Positions 7,081 through 11,509 of a DNA stretch of 11,509 nt are shown in pieces. Positions within the stretch are counted from its first letter, which is position 1, and every line of letters starts with the position of its first letter. The stretch covers positions 1-11,509 of the forward strand of contig CAJYOV010000081.1 in the NCBI GenBank assembly GCA_913776405.1. The letters are read 5' to 3'. This DNA is from Pseudobdellovibrionaceae bacterium. Lineage in GTDB: Bacteria > Bdellovibrionota > Bdellovibrionia > Bdellovibrionales > JAMPXM01. The position numbers and the translations under genes were made by a program. The notes beneath the pieces are model-generated. The model did not search any database. It was not told where the DNA came from and saw nothing but the letters and a program-made list of their open reading frames with translations.

Positions 7081-7107
7081 AGTATAAAAAAGTTGACGAA
7101 ACGTCAA
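7081..7107 (-). promoter_or_regulatory. Predicted promoter of the small secreted gene
   Basis: On the minus strand TTGACG (7107-7102) serves as -35 and TATACT (7086-7081) as -10, with a 15-bp spacer. The spacer is shorter than ideal, which could mean a weak or activator- or repressor-tuned promoter. The leader to ATG 7040 would be about 35 nt. Confidence 0.45.
7093..7107. promoter_or_regulatory. Palindromic operator candidate for the TetR regulator
   Basis: TTGACGAAACGTCAA is a perfect 6-bp inverted repeat around AAA, in the divergent region between the small secreted gene and the TetR gene. It overlaps the -35 of the minus promoter, a classic repressor position. A looser related element, GACGTTAATTCGTC (7058-7071), has the same GACG/CGTC arms but a 6-bp and not 3-bp gap, and it is followed by TTGAC. 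Confidence 0.55.
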
Positions 7108-7171
7108 TTCGAGAACGTACTGATTGTAATCTTACCAGAGTGCGGTCGAAGATCGGCACTCTCGAATGGAG

Positions 7172-7178
7172 AAGGAGG
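7172..7178 (+). promoter_or_regulatory. Strong ribosome binding site that fixes the TetR start
   Basis: AAGGAGG lies 8 nt before GTG 7187. It sits inside the longer frame that begins at ATG 7166, which itself has no Shine-Dalgarno. This argues strongly for the GTG start. Confidence 0.75.
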
Positions 7179-7186
7179 CCCTCGTA

Positions 7187-7837
7187 GTGCCAACAAAAAA
7201 TAAAGAGTATTTGGCATCGGGAGCCGATGTTTTTGATTTAGACATCTCGAAGTCGCAGAAGCAGCAGCTAAAGATAGTCGAGGCTGCCATCGCGTCGTTC
7301 GCAAAGAACGGGATCGAGAAAACGACGTACACATCTTTAGCGAAGCAGTGTCGAATTAGTCGGCCCCTTATTCACCACTACTTTCCGACTTTAGACTCTT
7401 TGTTTCTTCTCGCCGCTCGTTTTGCGCGAGAGACGCTTCTAAAATGCGCGCTGGAAAAGGTCGCCGTGGACTCAGGCCGCCCTGAGAAATTTCTCGAATC
7501 ATATATTGATGGATGTTTCAATTGGGTCGAGCGTTTTCCGGATCAGGCAAAGTTTTGGATGCTTTACTTCTACCAAGCCAGTCTCAATAAGTTAGCTCAC
7601 GACAAAAATTCCGAGCTTGTTGGGAGAGGCCAGGCGAGGCTTGAGCAACTCCTGAAATCAGGTCAAGCGAATGGCGTCTTCAAGTTTGAAGATGCAGCAG
7701 CTACAGCAAAGACAATTCAGATCCTGATCACAGGCGGCATCGTCGGAGTCTGCACTGAAACCGGCTATCTAACGTTAAAGAAGGCTAAAAATCTGGTGAA
7801 GGCGGCTGCCTTTTCACTCGTGGGGCGCGCGGCGTAA
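7187..7837 (+). CDS. TetR/AcrR-family transcriptional regulator
   Basis: This is a 216-aa DNA-binding repressor-type protein. After a ~24-residue N-terminal tail, residues 25-72 form the TetR helix-turn-helix domain: IVEAAIASFAKNGIEKTTYTS, then LAKQCRISRPLIHHYFPTLDSLF. The ligand-binding part is all-helical and not diagnostic (WVERFPDQAKFWMLYFYQAS, later IQILITGGIVGVCTETGYL). GTG 7187 is preferred to ATG 7166 because of the AAGGAGG at 7172-7178. The gene diverges from the small secreted gene, and a perfect TTGACG/CGTCAA palindrome lies between them, so it probably controls itself and that neighbour. The secreted GNAT-like gene begins 92 bp downstream on the same strand, with no terminator seen between, so co-transcription is possible. 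The ligand is unknown. Confidence 0.88.
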   Translation: MPTKNKEYLASGADVFDLDISKSQKQQLKIVEAAIASFAKNGIEKTTYTSLAKQCRISRPLIHHYFPTLDSLFLLAARFARETLLKCALEKVAVDSGRPEKFLESYIDGCFNWVERFPDQAKFWMLYFYQASLNKLAHDKNSELVGRGQARLEQLLKSGQANGVFKFEDAAATAKTIQILITGGIVGVCTETGYLTLKKAKNLVKAAAFSLVGRAA

Positions 7838-7929
7838 ATCGCCCATTGAGCACATTTTCGACAGCAGGCGATCGCCCATGGACATCCTCGGCTACCTAGA
7901 ATGGCGCGAGGTTTGCTGAAACGAACTCC

Positions 7930-9189
7930 ATGCGTCAGATTTTTGCCTGCGTTTTAACCTTGATAGCGATCTCCTGTTCTAGCGCATACGCTATTAACGT
8001 TCCGGCAGCTTATTCCAAGCGTTCCAACCGGTTCATCACTTACTCAATTAAAGCTGGCCGAAAAGCTCAACATTGTGAAGCCGCGTTCGACAGCAAAGCT
8101 CAAGAAACGCGCGCAGTAATCAAAGCAGCGAATTTAGAGTTTGTACGTAGAGGCTGGTCCTCGGAATTTTTAGAAGAACGCTTTAGAATTGCTGAAGAGT
8201 TTGGTGATCGTTCGCACTATATTTACGCAAGAAGTAAAGACTCAAAAAACTTTGGTCAGATCGTCGGAACTATCGGTGTGACCTTCGCTGAATTTGGACC
8301 CGGCCTAAGCGAACAAGCGCTGCCCGAAGAAAGCTCGTTGGGAATCAGGTTGGAACGCCCGGGAAAAAGCGGCTTCATCGCCGAACTCCGAGCATGGTCC
8401 ATGCGCCACGACCTTCCAGTCGAAGTCAGGAACCATCTTTATTCGATGCTTATCAATGGCGTGACTAAGCCGATCTTTGAAAAATTAAAGGGTACTCCTG
8501 ATCTCTACACTCAGCCCATCCTTCACCTGTATGCCGACGAACTATCCCTTCGCTTCTACGGCGCAATGGGTTTTAAGCAGACTCATGAAAAACCGATCGA
8601 ACACGAAGGAACGAGATGGTGGGATATGGCTATAACGCCTCAACGTCTCGAGCGATTTGCTGAGCGATTCAAAGATCTAGAGTCCTTTGGCAACTTCAAC
8701 TACGAGAAGGAGCTAGAGGTCTACAAAGGGCTGAAGATCTTTATCAAGCCCGGAGGTTCGTTCACCAAACAGCTTCGATCGGATGGTACCTATGTCGTTG
8801 CAACTGGATACGATCAAGAAAGAGCCGACTATCCCTTTCCAAAGACGGTTCCAGATAGCGTTGTTATGTGGAAAGACGGGCAGCTTCAGCAGTTCGAACC
8901 TGCGTTCGATACACGGTTGAAAGAGGGCTACCTAGCTCAAGCGGGTGGAGCTGTTATTTATGAAGACGACTGGAGTCTCTATCGATTTCAGTCGGCAACG
9001 GATCAAGTGATTCAAGGGTTTCGTGTGAAAGCAGGGCGCGGGGTTACGTTCTACATGGACGGCTCACTTCAGTCTTTCGCCACGGCTGTCGCGTTTTCAG
9101 ACGCGGACGGCAAGCACTACGCGGTAGGAGATCTGATTTACTTGGCCGAAGGCGGTAATAAAAAAATTCTTTGGGCGAGACGTCCTTAA
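7930..9189 (+). CDS. Secreted GNAT-like protein with three C-terminal repeats, function unknown
   Basis: This 419-aa protein has a Sec signal peptide (residues 1-21, ending SSAYA); C16 in ISC gives a poor alternative lipobox. Residues ~55-240 look like a GNAT/FeeM-type acyltransferase fold. IVGTIGVTF (111-119) suits a core strand, FIAELRAWSMRHDLP (149-163) the next strand, a helix follows, and LHLYADELSLRFYGAMGFK (198-216) matches the typical ending where a Tyr precedes GF. The usual CoA-pyrophosphate loop RxxGxG is not evident: DLPVEVRNHLYSML takes its place. Residues 301-394 hold three related units with the theme AG..V.FY.DGSL..F..A. Why a GNAT-like domain should be exported, where acyl-CoA is scarce, is unclear. 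ATG 7930 has no good Shine-Dalgarno. The name rests on pattern recognition only. Confidence 0.6.
   Translation: MRQIFACVLTLIAISCSSAYAINVPAAYSKRSNRFITYSIKAGRKAQHCEAAFDSKAQETRAVIKAANLEFVRRGWSSEFLEERFRIAEEFGDRSHYIYARSKDSKNFGQIVGTIGVTFAEFGPGLSEQALPEESSLGIRLERPGKSGFIAELRAWSMRHDLPVEVRNHLYSMLINGVTKPIFEKLKGTPDLYTQPILHLYADELSLRFYGAMGFKQTHEKPIEHEGTRWWDMAITPQRLERFAERFKDLESFGNFNYEKELEVYKGLKIFIKPGGSFTKQLRSDGTYVVATGYDQERADYPFPKTVPDSVVMWKDGQLQQFEPAFDTRLKEGYLAQAGGAVIYEDDWSLYRFQSATDQVIQGFRVKAGRGVTFYMDGSLQSFATAVAFSDADGKHYAVGDLIYLAEGGNKKILWARRP
8830..9111 (+). repeat. Three degenerate ~31-residue protein repeats at the C-terminus of the GNAT-like protein
   Basis: The units start at residues 301, 334 and 364. 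Each gives a hydrophobic start, then a small strand, a turn and a second strand: PDSVVMWKDGQLQQFEPA, GGAVIYEDDWSLYRFQSA and GRGVTFYMDGSLQSFATA. The spacing (33 and 30 residues) and shared V-x-[FYW]-x-D-G-x-L-x-x-F core support real repeats, perhaps a MORN- or YwqK-like beta-hairpin module. Repeats are visible at protein level and not as DNA identity. Confidence 0.55.
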
Positions 9190-9201
9190 TTGAGATAAGC
9201 C

Positions 9202-9215
9202 GAGCGGTAACGCTC
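9202..9215. terminator. Short hairpin between convergent genes
   Basis: GAGCG and CGCTC (9202-9206 and 9211-9215) enclose GTAA, a GNRA-type tetraloop. It lies between the GNAT-like stop (9189) and the dehydrogenase stop (9214), overlapping the latter. No T-run follows on either strand, so it is at best a transcript-end stabiliser. Confidence 0.3.
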
Positions 9216-10785
9216 ACCAGTCGATTGGGAAGTAATCCTTCAAGAACTTGCCGCACCAGTGTTTGCCCGTAAGGATGCCGTCGATGAATGGATCGCAGAC
9301 ACGTGCGGCGCCGTCGACGATATCGAGTGGCGGCTGGAAATCGTGCTTGTCTTGTTTGTGTTGAGCTAGCTGCGCGGGATCTTCGTCGGTGACCCAACCG
9401 GTATCGACGGCGTTCATGTAGATTCCGTCTTTCGCGAGATCGCTTGCTGACGTATGTGTCAGCATATTCAATGCCGCTTTCGCCATGTTCGTATGAGGAT
9501 GGCGGTCTTCCTTTTTGAAGCGGTAGAACTTACCTTCCATCGCGGTGACGTTCACGATGTGCTTTTGACCCGTGTAATCCCGGCGCATGAGCGGCGCCAA
9601 ACGACTGCACAAAACAAATGGCGCAATCGCATTCACCAACTGAACTTCAAGAAGCTCTGGCGTTGGCACATCTGCGAGCTTGTAGCGCCATGAATTCGTC
9701 GTACGCAAATCGACCTGTTGGAGATCGACGTCGAGTTTGCCTTCAGGGAAAATTTCTTCAGGCGTGAGCGAAGAGTCGTAAGAATAAGGAATTTGGGAAA
9801 GTTCGGCTGACGCACGGATGCCGACGCCAGGGGCTTGCTCGCTCCACGCAACCGGAAGGCTCGATGAGTCGGCACCAGCTGGAGCAAACGCGGATAACTG
9901 CTTTTTGACCGCTTCGTGCGAGCGAAGAAGAAACTGAGCATCTTCTGGGAGTTCAGAGACGTGTTTGCGTTCAAGCTGCATCATGTGGGCATAGAAGCCG
10001 GGCGGTCGGCGTACGGTTTGAGCCGCGTTGTTAATGAGAATGTCGAGACGCGGAAGATGCGTTTCCATGTAACGAGCGAAGATTTCGACGCTCGGAGTGT
10101 GTCGTAAATCGAGACCGTGGATCTCGAGACGGTCTTTCCACACGTGGTAGTCCTCTTCTTTTGAGAACCGCATCGCAGAATCGACCGGGAAACGAGTCGT
10201 CGCGATCACGCGCGCGCCAGAGCGAAGCATCATGAGTGTCGCGTGATAGCCGATCTTCAGGCGTGAGCCCGTGATGATCGCTACCTGACCGTGCATTGGC
10301 GCAAGTTGAAAGCGCTTTTTGTAATTGAGGTCGCCACACTCGGTGCACATCGTATCGTAGAAGTGATGGAGTTTGGTGAACTCGACTTTGCAGACGTAGC
10401 AGTTTCGAGGCGACTTCAAAACACGTTCGTCGCCGACGGTTGACGACGCGGGCGCTGGAATCTGGAAGAGTTGCTTTGGAGCCTCGAAGATTGTTTTTGT
10501 TCGTGCCTCGCGAATGCCGGTGAGGGCGCGTGCCGCGCGATCTTCGGCCGCCTTCTTTTGGCGACGAGCGAGATCGATGTCTTTGTTGCGAAGGCGAAGC
10601 TCTTCTTTTGCGGGGCGAGAGAGTCGGCCCGCTGCGCGGAAGAGCTGAACCCGTTGATCGTCGTTCAACGACGCAAGCTGAGTTTGATTTTCAAGCAGGC
10701 GCTCGAGAGTTGAGATGCAGGCTTGAATGTCTTGAGGCGAAACGGTGTTTCCGTTTGCAGCCTCCGGGCCTTGAACTTCAGACAT
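9214..10785 (-). CDS. Atypical short-chain dehydrogenase/reductase with N-terminal helical and zinc-ribbon extension
   Basis: The 523-aa protein is about twice the length of a classical SDR (~250 aa). Residues 15-100 are charged and helical, possibly coiled. C129-x2-C132 and C147-x2-C150 form a probable zinc ribbon. The Rossmann domain then starts at [18 protein letters not shown] (166-183), where TGSRLKIG stands for TGxxxGIG, followed by [10 protein letters not shown] (248-257). A long insert (about 258-375) precedes the rest. At the active site IVNVTAMEG replaces the usual Ser-containing IVNVSS, and [13 protein letters not shown] places Thr432 where the catalytic Tyr of YxxxK should be, with Lys436 kept. 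Y421xxxK425 exists but is out of register. I believe this ending occurs in other long SDR homologues, so it may be a subfamily trait. It lies 62 bp downstream of dbpA. The start has only weak AGGA/GAG upstream. Confidence 0.83.
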   Translation of the reverse strand: MSEVQGPEAANGNTVSPQDIQACISTLERLLENQTQLASLNDDQRVQLFRAAGRLSRPAKEELRLRNKDIDLARRQKKAAEDRAARALTGIREARTKTIFEAPKQLFQIPAPASSTVGDERVLKSPRNCYVCKVEFTKLHHFYDTMCTECGDLNYKKRFQLAPMHGQVAIITGSRLKIGYHATLMMLRSGARVIATTRFPVDSAMRFSKEEDYHVWKDRLEIHGLDLRHTPSVEIFARYMETHLPRLDILINNAAQTVRRPPGFYAHMMQLERKHVSELPEDAQFLLRSHEAVKKQLSAFAPAGADSSSLPVAWSEQAPGVGIRASAELSQIPYSYDSSLTPEEIFPEGKLDVDLQQVDLRTTNSWRYKLADVPTPELLEVQLVNAIAPFVLCSRLAPLMRRDYTGQKHIVNVTAMEGKFYRFKKEDRHPHTNMAKAALNMLTHTSASDLAKDGIYMNAVDTGWVTDEDPAQLAQHKQDKHDFQPPLDIVDGAARVCDPFIDGILTGKHWCGKFLKDYFPIDW

Positions 10786-10847
10786 AAAGACTCGTTTTTC
10801 CTACGAAAGGGGTCGGTCGCAGGTCATACCAAAGGATTGGCTCGGGG

Positions 10848-11509
10848 TTAATTTAAAAGTCGGATCATGAAGAGGCGGCCCTGGATTTTACCGCTCTTCA
10901 TCCGCTGGACTTCGAGTGCGGCTTGACCGCGTTTCACGCCGACATAAGCGCAGCGGTCCAAGATTTCGATTTTGCCGATGTCAGCGCCATTTAAACGGCC
11001 CGTTTCGCCGGTTAAGGCCCCTAGGATATCGCCAGGGCGAACCTTGTCTTTGCGACCGCCGGAAATGTAGGCCGTCTGCATCGGCGCTTCCATTTGAAGA
11101 TAGGGAAGGGAGTCGCCGGTTTTGACTTGAAGCAATTCCACTTTGCCGCCCGATTCTTGCTCGAATTCAGCAAGGCGCAGGCGCTCGCGCGGGGTCGCTA
11201 ACGAAACTGCAGTTCCCGATTTGCCAGCGCGACCGGTACGCCCGATGCGGTGAACGTAATCGTCCATGTGAAGAGGAAGGTCGAAGTTAATCACGAGATC
11301 GAGATCGGACACATCGAGACCTCGAGCCGCAACGTCCGTTGCTGAAAGCACCCGAACGCTGCCGTTTCGGAACATCGCCATGACTTGATCGCGTTCCTCT
11401 TGAAGGAGATCGCCATGAAGCGCCAGGCTACTGACACCTTGATGTTTCATGCGCTCGGCAAGTTCAGAACGGTGGCTTTCAAATTGCTGAAGACGATGGC
11501 CGATTGAGG
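10848..11509 (-). CDS. dbpA: ATP-dependent RNA helicase DbpA, C-terminal part with apparent frameshift (5' end outside window)
   Basis: DbpA is a DEAD-box helicase that helps large ribosomal subunit assembly by binding 23S rRNA hairpin 92. Visible here are the end of helicase domain 2, with LALHGDLLQEERD (motif region), LSATDVAARGLD (motif V) and YVHRIGRTGRAG (motif VI). The DbpA RNA-binding domain follows, with GGRKDKVRPGDILGALTGETG matching E. coli DbpA in 17-20 residue blocks and ending GRLFMIRLLN. The last 200 codons are open from ATG 11450, but that ATG is internal. In the other frame, 11509-11459 reads PQSAIVFSNLKATVLNL, which is helicase motif IV. Joining the two frames at about 11459 gives the same 21-residue distance from FxN to LHGD as in E. 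coli. So one base seems lost (for example TTGGCC to TTGCC), by mutation or sequencing error. The broken frame stops at TGA 11449, overlapping ATG 11450. Confidence 0.85.
   Translation of the reverse strand, partial: SIGHRLQQFESHRSELAERMKHQGVSSLALHGDLLQEERDQVMAMFRNGSVRVLSATDVAARGLDVSDLDLVINFDLPLHMDDYVHRIGRTGRAGKSGTAVSLATPRERLRLAEFEQESGGKVELLQVKTGDSLPYLQMEAPMQTAYISGGRKDKVRPGDILGALTGETGRLNGADIGKIEILDRCAYVGVKRGQAALEVQRMKSGKIQGRLFMIRLLN

Noticed and set aside
7072..7088. TTGACA followed by TATAAA as a plus-strand promoter for TetR
   Set aside because: The spacing is only 5 bp, far too short; no good -10 is found at 16-18 bp from TTGACA.
7166..7186. ATG 7166 as the TetR start
   Set aside because: It has no Shine-Dalgarno; the AAGGAGG directly after it serves GTG 7187, and the extra seven residues add nothing known in the family.
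7867..7876. GGCGATCGCC palindrome (and GAGCGATCGCTC at 1361-1372), similar to cyanobacterial HIP1
   Set aside because: Only two copies, one inside a coding region. This is a small excess at best and nothing else suggests a cyanobacterium.
9044..9397. Open frame of 117 codons on the minus strand, Arg-rich
   Set aside because: It overlaps the ends of two convincing genes and has typical shadow composition.
11440..11470. Programmed -1 frameshift in dbpA
   Set aside because: The sequence around the junction (GAACTTGCC) has no X XXY YYZ slippery heptamer, and DbpA is not known to need frameshifting; mutation or sequencing error is simpler.

Overview
The window looks like an ordinary chromosomal stretch of a Gram-negative bacterium. 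The signs are an outer-membrane barrel protein, several Sec signal peptides, two different murein lytic transglycosylases, a YbiT-type ABC-F protein and a DbpA-type RNA helicase. The set of predicted exported proteins and the protein styles would fit the Bdellovibrionota or a related 'deltaproteobacterial' group, but this is an impression and not a proof. I see no insertion sequences, integrase, tRNA, rRNA, CRISPR array or phage genes.

Layout. At 1-453 (+) is the 3' end of a beta-barrel gene. From 460 to 5506 everything lies on the minus strand. Read in the direction of transcription it runs: a PAP2 membrane phosphatase (5506-4832), an Slt-type lytic transglycosylase (4717-3953), a YbiT/YkpA-type ABC-F ATPase (3849-2245), a GFA-type zinc enzyme (2125-1544) and an MltB-type lytic transglycosylase (1467-460). 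Weak terminators follow the Slt and ABC-F genes, so this is probably several units and not one operon. A PQQ-type sugar dehydrogenase (5541-6632, +) diverges from the PAP2 gene across only 34 bp. It meets a small secreted protein gene (7040-6720, -) at a perfect 10-bp hairpin. That small gene diverges from a TetR regulator (7187-7837, +), with a perfect TTGACG/CGTCAA palindrome between them. Next is a secreted GNAT-like protein with three C-terminal repeats (7930-9189, +). It converges on a zinc-ribbon short-chain dehydrogenase homologue (10785-9214, -), which is preceded by the 3' part of dbpA (11509-10848, -).

How the genes relate. The two transglycosylases, the PAP2 phosphatase and the barrel protein share a cell-envelope theme. 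The TetR gene and small secreted gene form a likely local regulatory unit. The rest look like independent housekeeping or accessory genes.

Most notable points. The dbpA reading frame appears broken by one base near 11459, between helicase motif IV and the rest of the C-terminal helicase domain. The dehydrogenase homologue has Thr where the catalytic Tyr should be. The ABC-F protein has a degenerate second P-loop and Gly at the second catalytic Glu. The GNAT-like protein is exported, which is odd for an acyl-CoA-dependent fold. I did not find a clear new multi-gene system.
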